Shown piece after piece: positions 33,370 to 42,815 of a stretch of 64,000 nt of DNA. Both the position numbers and the translations under genes were made by a program. The stretch comes from Helicobacter sp. 13S00477-4. GTDB lineage: Bacteria > Campylobacterota > Campylobacteria > Campylobacterales > Helicobacteraceae. The DNA is taken from contig NZ_MLAS01000004.1 of NCBI RefSeq assembly GCF_002272785.1, forward strand, positions 58,726 through 122,725. The letters run 5' to 3'. Numbering within the stretch: the stretch's first letter is position 1; every line of letters begins with the position of its first letter. Below the pieces are notes generated by a model that worked only from the letters and a program-made list of their open reading frames with translations, did no database searches and had not been told where the DNA came from.

Positions 33370-34566
33370 CTAAAGTGTGATATTATTCATATCCCACATA
33401 GGCATTAGGATTGCTAAAGCAAACCACATCACTAAAATACCTATCAATAGAGTCATACTGGGTTCTATATATTGAGTGAATTTATCAATTTTCTCAGTAT
33501 AAAGTTCTTTATAATGCAATGAGCTGATTTGGAGCATTGTATCAAGATTCCCACTTTGTTCTCCTGCAAGTAATAATCCTTGTGTCATAGAATCAAATAA
33601 ATTCACATAATGGAGTGCTTGTGTTAGATTAGATCCTTTTTCTATTTGGAAAATAATTTGTTGGAATATATTTTTGATGTGTAAATTCGTAATACAATCA
33701 TAAGCATTTTTTAAAGAACTTTTAATATCTAGTCCAGATTTTTGTGAAATATGTAGGGCAAATAGAGATCTTTGCAGATCCCTATAAAGGATTATATTCC
33801 CAACAATAGGTATTTTTAGGAATATTTGATGGAATGTCTTATTTAGTTTTTTTGATTTTTTTGTGAGGTATTTTAATAGGATAGCAGAACCTATCAAAAT
33901 GCATCCACTTAAAAATCCCCATTTTTGGAAAAAATCGCCTATTGTGATTAAAATTTTTGTGTTCAAAGGGAGTTCTATACCCATTTCTTCAAATAATAAA
34001 ATAAATTCTGGTATCACCATTGCATTCAAAATCCCAAAAGCCAATATAAGGCTTAAAAGTACGATTAATGGATAGAATAACTTTTTTTTAAAATGAGAAA
34101 TATCTTTTTGGTAATCTTGCATGTCTTGAGCTAATATGTTGAAAATTTTGGAAAGATTTCCAGTATTTTGTCCTGCTTGTATCATTGAAAGACTCATTTC
34201 CCCAATAATATGATTGTGTTTTTTGAAAGCTTCGCTTAATGATAGTCCAATTTTTAGGTTTTTAAGGATATCTTCATACATTAAGCGGATTTTTGTTTGT
34301 TTGCAACTTGCAATACAATGCAATAATATTTCATCAATAGGCAATGCAGCTTCTATCATCATTGCAATCTGTTTGAAATTTGATATTAACTCTTGTTGAT
34401 TGATAGGTAAGAATTGGGTAAAAATATTATTTGTATAAATTTCTTTGATTTCAAGAGGAGTGATACCTAAATCATAAGCATTTGTTTTTGCATCTTCAGG
34501 TGTTTTTGCTTGGGTATAGATACAGATAAGTTCAGTATTTTTGATACCTTTTATGAGGAATTTCAT
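33370..34566 (-). CDS. Type II secretion / type IV pilus platform protein (GspF/PilC/CtsF/MshG-like)
   Basis: 398-residue inner-membrane platform protein. Two GspF domains, about 60-185 (ISNFKQIAMMIEAALPIDEILL... MIQAGQNTGNLSKIF) and 265-390 (LQRSLFALHISQKSGLDIKSSL... LLAGEQSGNLDTMLQISS), each with the G-x-x-S/TGNL motif. Three helices at about 165-190, 215-235 and 370-392. It would couple the assembly ATPase to fibre growth. Last gene of the seven-gene minus-strand cluster; its start overlaps the ATPase stop by 4 bp. Confidence 0.88.
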   Translation of the reverse strand: MKFLIKGIKNTELICIYTQAKTPEDAKTNAYDLGITPLEIKEIYTNNIFTQFLPINQQELISNFKQIAMMIEAALPIDEILLHCIASCKQTKIRLMYEDILKNLKIGLSLSEAFKKHNHIIGEMSLSMIQAGQNTGNLSKIFNILAQDMQDYQKDISHFKKKLFYPLIVLLSLILAFGILNAMVIPEFILLFEEMGIELPLNTKILITIGDFFQKWGFLSGCILIGSAILLKYLTKKSKKLNKTFHQIFLKIPIVGNIILYRDLQRSLFALHISQKSGLDIKSSLKNAYDCITNLHIKNIFQQIIFQIEKGSNLTQALHYVNLFDSMTQGLLLAGEQSGNLDTMLQISSLHYKELYTEKIDKFTQYIEPSMTLLIGILVMWFALAILMPMWDMNNITL

Positions 34567-36005
34567 TTGGTGGCTATTCTGCAGATTTCTTCATAAGTTG
34601 TGATTCCTTGAGTGGCTTTGTAGAATCCATCATCAAAAAGTGTTTTAAAATCTGTTTGTTTAAGGAATTTTTTGATTTCCAATGAAGAACCATTGGATAA
34701 TAAAGATTTTATTTTTGGAGTCATTTGGAGTGTTTCAACAATAGCTTCTCTGCCTATGAAACCTTGCATATTACATTCATCGCATCCTTGTGCAGTAAAA
34801 AGTGTTGTGGAAAAATTTTCAGGTGGATTTTTATGGGGGATTTTGCAATGTGGGCAAAGCTTTCTCACTAGCCTTTGGGATATAATAGCAATTAGGCTTG
34901 TGTTGAGTAAATAAGGTTGTATACCCATATCTAGTAGTCTATCAAGTGTGCTTATACAGTCATTTGTATGGATTGTAGAGAGTACAAGGTGTCCAGTGAG
35001 GGAGGACTCTATAGCTAATTGGAGTGTTTCTTGGTCCCTGATTTCTCCTACCATAATAATATCTGGGTCTTGACGCAAAATAGATCGCAAAGCTTGGGGG
35101 AATCCAAAACCATAATCAGGATTGATTTGAACTTGATTGGCAAGATTGATTTGATATTCAATAGGATCTTCAATCGTGATAAGCTTTTTTTCAGATGATT
35201 TTATTGATTCTAATAGGGCATATAATGTAGTGCTTTTGCCACTCCCAGTAGGACCTGTAATAAGGATAATGCCATGAGGTGATTGGATACTTTTTTGGAT
35301 AATGTTGAGGTGGTAAGTACTAATGTTTAGCTCGCTGAGATTGATTTGACGATTTTGTTTGTATAAAATCCTTATGACAATTGATTCGCCATACCAAATT
35401 GGCAGAGTTGATATCCTGAAATCGTATTTTTTATCATCAAATATAAAACTATACCTTCCATCTTGAGGTAAACGTTTTTCACTGATGTCTAATTTGGATT
35501 CTAATTTGATTTTATTGCATAGGAGTTCAAAAATTTCAGATTTTATCCTAGCAACTTCTTTTATTTTCCCATCTTTGCGAATCCTAAAGCTTGTATAATT
35601 GGATTTAGATTCCAAATGCAAATCGCTTGCTTTTTGATCTATTGCACTTTGCAAGATGAATTCATAGAGTTCATCAATATTGTTTTGGTGGTCTATGGAT
35701 TCTGTGATTTGAGTACTAAAATAATAAATTTTTTCTTGGATTTTGATGTGTTCTAATGCATTGTAGAAATCTTTGGGTGAAATAGGACTGAATTTGAAAG
35801 CATAAGAAGGGTATTTTTGTTTGATGAGTTCTTCAAATAAGTATTTATTTTGAGATGGTAAATGTAATGTTGCAAGTATGATTTGTTGTTTTGTAGGGCT
35901 GATTGAGAAAACAAAGGTTTTTAATTTCGCAGCAAGCTTATATGGAATCAGTATAGATGATTTTTCATCAATTATCCAATTTTCAATATTGAGGAAATCA
36001 TTCAT
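34563..36005 (-). CDS. Type II secretion / pilus assembly ATPase (GspE/PilB/CtsE/MshE-like)
   Basis: 480-residue cytoplasmic hexameric ATPase powering pseudopilus assembly. Walker A GPTGSGKSTT at 251-260, Asp box TIEDPIEYQ, Walker B RQDPDIIMVGEIRDQETLQLAIESSLTGHLVLSTIHTNDC (His box included), and a CxxC-type zinc domain CPHC...CDEC that marks the GspE/PilB assembly class, absent from the PilT-like protein at 26140-27114. The N-terminal N1E-like domain is short. It overlaps genes on both sides. Strong assignment to family; the DNA-uptake role is inferred from the Campylobacter cts counterpart. Confidence 0.9.
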   Translation of the reverse strand: MNDFLNIENWIIDEKSSILIPYKLAAKLKTFVFSISPTKQQIILATLHLPSQNKYLFEELIKQKYPSYAFKFSPISPKDFYNALEHIKIQEKIYYFSTQITESIDHQNNIDELYEFILQSAIDQKASDLHLESKSNYTSFRIRKDGKIKEVARIKSEIFELLCNKIKLESKLDISEKRLPQDGRYSFIFDDKKYDFRISTLPIWYGESIVIRILYKQNRQINLSELNISTYHLNIIQKSIQSPHGIILITGPTGSGKSTTLYALLESIKSSEKKLITIEDPIEYQINLANQVQINPDYGFGFPQALRSILRQDPDIIMVGEIRDQETLQLAIESSLTGHLVLSTIHTNDCISTLDRLLDMGIQPYLLNTSLIAIISQRLVRKLCPHCKIPHKNPPENFSTTLFTAQGCDECNMQGFIGREAIVETLQMTPKIKSLLSNGSSLEIKKFLKQTDFKTLFDDGFYKATQGITTYEEICRIATK

Positions 36006-36451
36006 TTGGTTTTCTTTTTGAAATGATTTTGTGCTTTTTGCATGAGGTCACTTGCTTCTTTTTCTTTTCCTAATTTTGCTAGGCTTGCTGTGTATATTTT
36101 CCAGCTATTAATGTCATTTGGGTTGATTTGATTGGCTCTATAAGACCAGATGATAGCATTTTCATAAGCTCCTTTATCATAATATTCTTGAGCAATTCTT
36201 AAGCTATGTTGATAAGTAAGGGTTCCTTGAATATTGCCCATATAATAAGTTGGTTTTGGTATTTTAGGGTCAAAATGTATTTTTAAAGAGGGCTTTATTT
36301 TAGGTGTAGATTTCAAAGGTTTTGTAATGGTTTTGGTAATTTTTTTATGATTTTCTTGGTATTTTTGGTAAAAATAAACCCCGCCAATAAATATCCCGCA
36401 GGCAATGGATAAATAGATAATATAGATTATTTTGCTTAGATTGGGTTTCAT
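36002..36451 (-). CDS. Membrane-anchored TPR protein of the pilus cluster (MshN-position)
   Basis: 149 residues: one N-terminal helix (IIYIIYLSIACGIFIGGVYFYQKY), a basic Pro/Lys linker, then about two tetratricopeptide units (LTYQHSLRIAQEYYDKGAYENAIIWSYRANQINPNDINSWKIYTASLAKLGKEKEASDLMQKAQNHF). In the MSHA locus a TPR protein, MshN, lies between the secretin and the ATPase, as here. It may recruit secretin or pilus subunits. Overlaps both neighbours by 4 bp. Confidence 0.62.
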   Translation of the reverse strand: MKPNLSKIIYIIYLSIACGIFIGGVYFYQKYQENHKKITKTITKPLKSTPKIKPSLKIHFDPKIPKPTYYMGNIQGTLTYQHSLRIAQEYYDKGAYENAIIWSYRANQINPNDINSWKIYTASLAKLGKEKEASDLMQKAQNHFKKKTK

Positions 36452-37965
36452 TCAATGATGCCTTTTGTTTCGCTATAACCTAAATCAGCTACAGAATCTA
36501 TTGTAGGCGTGAGTATTTTTGGTGTGATAACAATAATGATTTCTTGGGTCTGTTTGAGTTGTTTTTTATATGAGAAAAAATATTTCAGTAGGGGTATTGA
36601 TCCTAAGATAGGTACTTTTTTCTCAATACTAGATTGGGTTTTGTGGATAAGTCCACCAAGAATGATTTTTTGATTGTCTTGAAGTTTTACGATTGATGAT
36701 AGTTGATTGGTGGATAAATTTGGTGGTGATTTGAGTGCATGAGGTTGGTTTTCTAGCATTGAATCTTTTGCTTTTGTGATAGATGGATTGATTTTTAAAA
36801 TAACATAATCTTTAGCAATAGATGGGGTAACATCTAAAAGTACTCCAGAAAAAACTGTTGGAAATTGCTCACCTGTGTTTTGTACGACTGCAGTATTGGT
36901 GCTATTTTGGTAGACTAGATTTTGAGTGTATCTTAAAACATTACCTACAGAGATGATAGCAGGTTGGTTGTTAAGGGTAAGTATTTTGGGATTTGACACA
37001 GAGCTGACTTTTCCATATTGATTTAGGAATTGAAGGATTTTACCAATAGTAAGATCTTGAGGGAAAATATTGATACCATAATCTATACCTTCTTTTTGTG
37101 CAGAAAATAAGGGCATTGAATTTTGAGGGCTAATGTTGAAATTATAAATTTCTGCCCAATTCACACCAGCTGTATCTACATTATTATGAGCGATAGTGAG
37201 GATATTGACATCAATAAGGACTTGGGCTTGCATTTTTTGTTTTAGAGAATTTATATATTCTTGGACCCTTTTGATTTGGGATGGTGCTGCAGTGATGGTA
37301 ACTAAACCTGCCGCTTTATTTATAACAATGGATTTTTTTGTGTTTTTTTCAGGTTGATTCCTATCGCCAGGTCGGTAGGTTATACCATAGAGTTCATTTT
37401 CAAGTTCTCCCCAGAAATTTAACTCATCAATGGAATAGATTTTTGTACCACTGCGTCCAATATTGAGCTTGGTTTGTTCGCTCCCTAATATCATTGCTCG
37501 TTGTTGTAGATTATTTTGTGTATCTGCAAAGCTGTTGTAACTTTGATTTTGATAGAGATTATTTTGTGTATCTTGTGAGAAAATTACATCAGTGTTGCTT
37601 GATCCTACTCTAGAGGTTGCTACATAATCAATATTGAATGTTTTGGTGATGAGTCTTTTGATTTTAATGTGTTGGTCTTTGATTTCGTAGTCTAGATCAG
37701 CACCTTCAGTAATCATTTTGATGAGTGTATTGATATCTTTAGATTTTAGATTCAAGATAAGTTTTTGTGAATCAAGCATTTCTTTTGTTTTTAAATCAGT
37801 ATAAATTATGCTAAAAAAGCAATCGCTAGCTATTTCTTCAAGAAGTTCTGAAGAGAATACATTTTGATTCAGAGAAATATTAAATTTTTTCTCATCACAC
37901 AAATCTTGAGCATTAGAAAAATGATGCATCAAATAAAAAAATATAATAATAAATTTTTTTTTCAT
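36448..37965 (-). CDS. Secretin (GspD/PilQ/CtsD/MshL-like)
   Basis: 505-residue outer-membrane channel subunit. Signal peptide at 1-19, an N-terminal STN-like domain (about 45-100, SLNLKSKDINTLIKMITEGADLDYEIKDQHIKIK), one N1-type fold (VINKAAGLVTITAAPSQIKRVQEYINSLKQKMQAQVLIDVNILTI) and the C-terminal secretin barrel (SVSNPKILTLNNQPAIISVGNVLRY ... VKLQDNQKIILGGLIHKTQSSIEKKVPILGSIPLLKYFF). The short N-terminal part is like MshL/CtsD. It would let the pseudopilus or DNA pass the outer membrane. No pilotin is seen. The first codons are ATG followed by an A9 run. Confidence 0.9.
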   Translation of the reverse strand: MKKKFIIIFFYLMHHFSNAQDLCDEKKFNISLNQNVFSSELLEEIASDCFFSIIYTDLKTKEMLDSQKLILNLKSKDINTLIKMITEGADLDYEIKDQHIKIKRLITKTFNIDYVATSRVGSSNTDVIFSQDTQNNLYQNQSYNSFADTQNNLQQRAMILGSEQTKLNIGRSGTKIYSIDELNFWGELENELYGITYRPGDRNQPEKNTKKSIVINKAAGLVTITAAPSQIKRVQEYINSLKQKMQAQVLIDVNILTIAHNNVDTAGVNWAEIYNFNISPQNSMPLFSAQKEGIDYGINIFPQDLTIGKILQFLNQYGKVSSVSNPKILTLNNQPAIISVGNVLRYTQNLVYQNSTNTAVVQNTGEQFPTVFSGVLLDVTPSIAKDYVILKINPSITKAKDSMLENQPHALKSPPNLSTNQLSSIVKLQDNQKIILGGLIHKTQSSIEKKVPILGSIPLLKYFFSYKKQLKQTQEIIIVITPKILTPTIDSVADLGYSETKGIIE

Positions 37966-38258
37966 TTTTTTCCTTTGAATATACTGTGTGTTTTTAAAGT
38001 TAATATTTGTCTTTTATTTTTAAGTACTACAAAATTTTTTTCGATTTGAATGATTTGATATTTTGAAATTATTTGTCCGATTTGATACCATTTTCCATTA
38101 ATTTTGGCTTTTTGATTGATAATCATTTCTAGTTTTGGTTTTGTTAAAATTTGAGGGTCAAAAATATTAGGGATATTTTGTTTAGGGATAGAGATAGGAT
38201 TGAGTGCAATAGCATAAATAAAAGGATTTACCATCAACAATAAAAATAAATTTTTCAT
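37962..38258 (-). CDS. Small exported protein, MshK/PilP-like
   Basis: 98 residues: signal peptide (MKNLFLLLMVNPFIYAIA) then a short beta-rich domain MIINQKAKINGKWYQIGQIISKYQIIQIEKNFVVLKNKRQILTLKT, the HR-like pattern (x-I-N-G-x-x-x-x-G-x-x-I, 'V-x-L-x-x') found in GspC, PilP and MshK. It sits between the PilO-like and secretin genes, as mshK does. It would join inner-membrane and secretin parts in the periplasm. Confidence 0.62.
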   Translation of the reverse strand: MKNLFLLLMVNPFIYAIALNPISIPKQNIPNIFDPQILTKPKLEMIINQKAKINGKWYQIGQIISKYQIIQIEKNFVVLKNKRQILTLKTHSIFKGKK

Positions 38259-38830
38259 TCTAAACTCCCTAAATTTTTAATATGTACTTGATAGGTTAAA
38301 TGATCTTTTTCATAAAATATATGAATATCTTGTATGAAAACAAGATATATTTCTTCTAAATTACGTATCCATTCCATAAAATCTTGGAATTTTCCTTGTA
38401 AATAAAATGATATGTCTTCTTTGTTATTTTCTATGTTTGATGTGATTGTGAGGTGTAATTTTGTATTCAGATTTTGGATAGCACTTAGTAAATCATAATT
38501 ATTTTTTGAAAGTTTTTCTAAACTCTTTATGGATTCTGGGTTATTTTGGTTTGAGTTTTTTTGAATATTAAGTTCATCTAGTTTCTTGAGGTTTTGAGAA
38601 ACCTCTTTGAGTTGAGCTGTGTTTTTTATCAGTATGGATTTGATTTGGTTATAAGAATCTCTTTGGATATTTGACATTTGTTCAATAGGTGGCAGGAAAA
38701 AGAAGTGAATAATACAAAAGATTAAAAGTAAAATCAGTATGTAAAATATATAAGTTTCTTTTTTATTTTTTGAGATAAGATAGGCATCAAAGTATCTAAA
38801 TAATTTATTCAACATTAGAAATCCATACAA
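38255..38830 (-). CDS. PilO/GspM/MshJ-like inner-membrane protein
   Basis: 191 residues: short cytoplasmic start (FRYFDAYLISKNKKE), one helix (TYIFYILILLLIFCIIHFFFLP), a coiled-coil stretch (IEQMSNIQRDSYNQIKSILIKNTAQLKEVSQNLKKL) and a ferredoxin-like periplasmic domain (LHLTITSNIENNKEDISFYLQGKFQDFMEWIRNLEEIYLVFIQDIHIF). This is the arrangement of PilO/GspM/MshJ, part of the alignment complex. Assignment rests on architecture plus place. Overlaps the next upstream gene by 26 bp. Confidence 0.65.
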   Translation of the reverse strand: MYGFLMLNKLFRYFDAYLISKNKKETYIFYILILLLIFCIIHFFFLPPIEQMSNIQRDSYNQIKSILIKNTAQLKEVSQNLKKLDELNIQKNSNQNNPESIKSLEKLSKNNYDLLSAIQNLNTKLHLTITSNIENNKEDISFYLQGKFQDFMEWIRNLEEIYLVFIQDIHIFYEKDHLTYQVHIKNLGSLE

Positions 38831-40016
38831 TTTCAGATGAAGGGTTTTCTTGTGAAATTGATGTGTTGAAGATTTGTTGATGGTCTGTGATGTTAAGGTT
38901 TTTTATATCATTGAGAAAATCAATGATATTTTTTTGTGTTTTACTTAAGACTTTTATACTTAGTGCTAAGGAATTTTGTGCAATATCACTCACAAGATAC
39001 AAGTCTTCAATCAGGATTTCTTTATCCTCTATTTCATTTGCAAGCAAAGCTATGAGATTGTAACGGGATTTATAGGAATTTTGGATTTCATAGAGGGTTT
39101 GGAATTTTTGAGGATAAGTATTTTTAGTGTTTGTTTGGTTTGATAAATTTTGTTTGAGTGTGTTGATGGATTCTAATACTTCAAGATTTTTTTGAGCAAG
39201 GATTTTGGTTTTGTTTTTTAGATGAATACTATAGATTACCTCATACATTGGATATATCAACATTAATATTGCACAACAAGCGATTTTAAGGAACATTTTG
39301 AAACTTATACTTTTTGTGATACAAAAATTGGATTGAGGTTTTAATAAAGGCAAAGAGTTGGTTTGAGATTTTGAAAAATAAAGAAAAGCTAGTGATGCTA
39401 TGGGTTGTTGATTATGAGTCAGTTCATTTAAAGGACAAATTGTGATAGGTAAAGATATATTTAACTCTGAATCAGTATAAATAATATGTGGTATTACAGA
39501 GTGGATTGTTTGTATATAATCAAGGGTTTGTAGTATGGATTGTGGATTTTGACATATGGTATGATGAAGTAGCCTACCATTGTGATAAAAGGCAAGATTT
39601 TTCCCAAATAAGAATAAGCTTGATTGGAGCATTTCATTTTCAAGGCTCATTGGTAAGAAAATATCAGGTATAAGGATTTGATTTGATTTCAATTCGGTTG
39701 TAGGATAGGCATAAATATGAAAAATTTGTTCGGTTGTTTTGTCTTCAAGTAGATAGACAAGAGAATAGGAAGTATCTATATTCAAAACACCATTTTCAAG
39801 GCATTTGCTATAAAGCCAATCAAGGATTTTAATATTTGGTGGTAGAAAGGAGTTATTTTGGATATGGATTTGGTGTTTTATTAAAGAAGAGCTATCCAAG
39901 CAGCTTATTTTGATATCATAAGAACTAGGTTTGGTAGGCTTAAGATTAGAATCTAAAAAAATTGAGTCATCAGTTGAGGCAAATATAATTTGATTTTTTT
40001 TCTTGAAGGCAATCAT
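38805..40016 (-). CDS. MshI/PilMN/GspL-like alignment protein, first gene of the cluster
   Basis: 403 residues: a cytoplasmic N-terminal region of about 245 residues with divergent actin-like/GspL features (IPDIFLPMSLENEMLQSSLFLFGKNLAFYHNGRLLHHTI), one helix (FLKIACCAILMLIYPMYEVIYSI), a coiled coil (NKTKILAQKNLEVLESINTLKQNL) and a PilN-like periplasmic domain (YNLIALLANEIEDKEILIEDLYLVSDIAQNSLALSIKV). It corresponds to MshI, which opens the MSHA secretory operon. The gene starts 72 bp from the valS end. Confidence 0.6.
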   Translation of the reverse strand: MIAFKKKNQIIFASTDDSIFLDSNLKPTKPSSYDIKISCLDSSSLIKHQIHIQNNSFLPPNIKILDWLYSKCLENGVLNIDTSYSLVYLLEDKTTEQIFHIYAYPTTELKSNQILIPDIFLPMSLENEMLQSSLFLFGKNLAFYHNGRLLHHTICQNPQSILQTLDYIQTIHSVIPHIIYTDSELNISLPITICPLNELTHNQQPIASLAFLYFSKSQTNSLPLLKPQSNFCITKSISFKMFLKIACCAILMLIYPMYEVIYSIHLKNKTKILAQKNLEVLESINTLKQNLSNQTNTKNTYPQKFQTLYEIQNSYKSRYNLIALLANEIEDKEILIEDLYLVSDIAQNSLALSIKVLSKTQKNIIDFLNDIKNLNITDHQQIFNTSISQENPSSEIVWISNVE

Positions 40017-40088
40017 CTAAAAACTATTCCTTTTTTATAGAAAAATAAAATCTAATTATTGCAAATTTTTAGTTAAAGATAATTTAAA

Positions 40089-42737
40089 TCATAGAAATGC
40101 TTTTAATTCATGGTTGACTTTTGATAATTTGGACTCAAATTCTTGCAGATTTTTTTTGGCTTCTTCTAAAATTTCTTTTGGTGCATTTTGAATAAATTTT
40201 TCATTTGAAAGCATAGTATTGAGTTTAGTGATTTCTTTTTCTATTTTTTGTTTTTGAGATTCAAGACGTTTGAGTATAGGTGTAGTGTCAATACCTTCTA
40301 AGCTCAAATGAGTTTGACAGTGTTCGCTTACATCTGAGATTGAGTTGGTGGGTTTTTGAGCACTCAGGGAAACTTCTTGTGTTTTTGTAAGCTTAGATAC
40401 AAAAATTTTAAGTAACGTTTCGTTTTGGATTTTTTTATTTTCATTGAGTTGTATGAAGACTTTAGGGATTGTTTTATTCCCAATTTCTAAGATCATTTTG
40501 GTTCTTCGGATAGAGGTTATAGCATCTTTGATGATTTCAAATTCATTTTCTATTTCTTCATTGTGTTGGGTTTGATTGGGATAAGATTGGATCATAATGG
40601 ATGTAGAATCCTCAAGTGAAGTTCCATTGAGGATATGATATAGGTATTCGGTTAAAAAAGGCATATAGGGATGGAGTAATTTTAACGCATCTTTAAGTAT
40701 AAGGGCAAGTTCGCTAATAGCTGTTTTATCTGCTTTAGAAAGCTCAATAAACCAGTCGCAAAACTCTCCCCATAAAAATCTATACAAAAGATTAGCTCCA
40801 TCATTAAAACGATAGGTATCTAATGCCAATCTGATCTCTTTGGTCAAACGATTGAGTCTTGATTTGGCATATTGACCTAAGTAGGTTTGATACGTGTTTG
40901 TATTTTTTTTATTTTGCAGGCCGGATTCTTTTAAATACATCATCAAGTAGTTGGTTGCATTGAAAAGTTTGTTGGTGAAGTTTTTTGAAATTTCAATAGC
41001 ATTGGTAGATAATTTTATATCCCTTCCTTGAACGCATAATGTCGCTAAAGTGAAACGTAATGTATCTGCACCATATGTTTGGATCACTTCTATGGGGTCA
41101 ATCACATTTCCTTTACTTTTGCTCATTTTTTGACCATTTTCATCACGAACTAGTGCATGCAGATAGATGTCTTTAAAAGGAAGTTTGCCAAGTAGAGATT
41201 CTCCACTCAAAAGCATCCTAGCTACCCAAAAAAATAAAATATCAAAACCGGTTATTAATACAGAATTAGGATAGAAATCTATCAAATCATTATTTTGGTA
41301 TTTTTCATTCTCCATCCAACTTTGGTTTCCCCATCCTAGAGTGCTAAAAGCCCATAATCCTGAACTAAACCATGTATCTAGCACATCAGGGTCTTGAATA
41401 AGCTTTGTGCTAGTGCATTTTGGACAGGCTTTAGGAGAGTCTTCAAGACTTGCAAAAATATGATTGTGTTCACAAGTCCATATAGGTATCCGATGTCCCC
41501 ACCATAATTGACGGCTGATACACCAATCTTTGAGTTCTCTCATCCAAGCATTGTAATTATTTTTCCATTGTATGGGGTAAAAGGATATTAGATTTTGATT
41601 TACTTTTTGAATGGATTTTTTGGCAACTTCAGCTTTCACAAACCATTGTTTGGAGATATAAGGTTCAATGATATTGCCACAACGATAGCATTTCCCAATC
41701 TGATTGGTATGCTCTTCTATAGCTACAACAAAACCTTTTTGAGATAATTTTGAAATAATCTTCTCTCGTGCTTCTAGCCTTTCAAGTCCTTCAAATTCTT
41801 GAGCATAGTGGTTGAGTATACCAAATTTATCAAAAACAGTAATAAAATCTAAATGATGTCTTTTCCCTACTTCATAGTCATTGATATCGTGAGCAGGAGT
41901 GACTTTAACACAACCTGTTCCAAACTCCATATCTACATAAGGATCTGCTATGATTGGGATTTCTTTATTGAGCAGAGGTAGGATAGCTTTTTTGCCTATA
42001 AAGGATTGGTAACGTTTATCATCAGGATGTACCATCACGGCAGTGTCACCAAAATAAGTTTCTGGGCGAGTTGTTGCTATGGTAAGGTATTCTTTAGAAT
42101 CTTTTATTGAGTATTTGAGGTAATAGAGTTTTGTGTGATTTTCTTCGTATTCTACTTCAATATCTGAGAGAGCTCCATCGTGTGTACACCAATTTACCAT
42201 ATAGTTATCTTGGATTATCAAGCCTTTTTCATACCAAGTTATAAAAGCTTTCTTGACTGCATTTTTTAACCCTTCATCCATTGTAAATCTTGCTCTTGAC
42301 CAAGCAGGAGTTATACCTAGTCGTTCCATTTGTGAGAAAATTTGTCCCCCACTTTTTTCTTTCCATTCCCATACTTTTTGAATAAAGGCTTCTCTGCCCA
42401 GTGCTTCTTTTTTAATACCTTGTGCTAAAAGTTGCTTTTCAACAATATTTTGAGTGGCGATACCAGCATGGTCAAGTCCAGGTTGATAGAGGGTTTTGTA
42501 TCCATCCATTCGTTTGTAACGAGTAAGGATGTCTTGGAGTGTGAGTGTGAGTGCGTGTCCAATGTGCAATACACCTGTAACATTAGGTGGTGGCATCATT
42601 ATAGAAAATTTTTTATCTTTTTTTTGTAGGTTTGCATTGCCTTGGACTTCAAAATACCCTCTTTCTTTACAAATTTGGTAGATTTTTTTTTCGATTTCTT
42701 TGGGGTTGTAGGATTTTGTTTCTGAATCTGTACCCAT
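40089..42737 (-). CDS. valS: Valyl-tRNA synthetase
   Basis: Class I synthetase of about 882 residues. HIGH region PPPNVTGVLHIGHALTLTLQD near the N-terminus, editing domain (TTRPETYFGDTAVMVHP, PAHDINDYEVGKRH), a zinc site CYRCG / CEHN...CPKC, KMSKS in DENGQKMSKSKGNVIDP, and a C-terminal coiled coil (LKRLESQKQKIEKEITKLNTML). Start chosen at ATG 42737 (MGTDSETKSYNPKEIEKKIYQ), preceded by AAGGACAAGCCT; a longer frame upstream to 42866 runs into the divergent fliW and lacks family support. valS, fliW and murG have the H. pylori order. Confidence 0.96.
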   Translation of the reverse strand: MGTDSETKSYNPKEIEKKIYQICKERGYFEVQGNANLQKKDKKFSIMMPPPNVTGVLHIGHALTLTLQDILTRYKRMDGYKTLYQPGLDHAGIATQNIVEKQLLAQGIKKEALGREAFIQKVWEWKEKSGGQIFSQMERLGITPAWSRARFTMDEGLKNAVKKAFITWYEKGLIIQDNYMVNWCTHDGALSDIEVEYEENHTKLYYLKYSIKDSKEYLTIATTRPETYFGDTAVMVHPDDKRYQSFIGKKAILPLLNKEIPIIADPYVDMEFGTGCVKVTPAHDINDYEVGKRHHLDFITVFDKFGILNHYAQEFEGLERLEAREKIISKLSQKGFVVAIEEHTNQIGKCYRCGNIIEPYISKQWFVKAEVAKKSIQKVNQNLISFYPIQWKNNYNAWMRELKDWCISRQLWWGHRIPIWTCEHNHIFASLEDSPKACPKCTSTKLIQDPDVLDTWFSSGLWAFSTLGWGNQSWMENEKYQNNDLIDFYPNSVLITGFDILFFWVARMLLSGESLLGKLPFKDIYLHALVRDENGQKMSKSKGNVIDPIEVIQTYGADTLRFTLATLCVQGRDIKLSTNAIEISKNFTNKLFNATNYLMMYLKESGLQNKKNTNTYQTYLGQYAKSRLNRLTKEIRLALDTYRFNDGANLLYRFLWGEFCDWFIELSKADKTAISELALILKDALKLLHPYMPFLTEYLYHILNGTSLEDSTSIMIQSYPNQTQHNEEIENEFEIIKDAITSIRRTKMILEIGNKTIPKVFIQLNENKKIQNETLLKIFVSKLTKTQEVSLSAQKPTNSISDVSEHCQTHLSLEGIDTTPILKRLESQKQKIEKEITKLNTMLSNEKFIQNAPKEILEEAKKNLQEFESKLSKVNHELKAFL

Positions 42738-42775
42738 AGGCTTGTCCTTAGAAATTTGGTATAAGTTTTGCTTTT

Positions 42776-42781
42776 TATAAT
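42776..42781 (+). promoter_or_regulatory. Putative fliW promoter
   Basis: TATAAT 34 bp before the fliW start in the 78-bp divergent gap with valS. Confidence 0.45.
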
Positions 42782-42815
42782 TATAGCAATAGTAAAATGA
42801 TTCTAGGAGAAAAAT

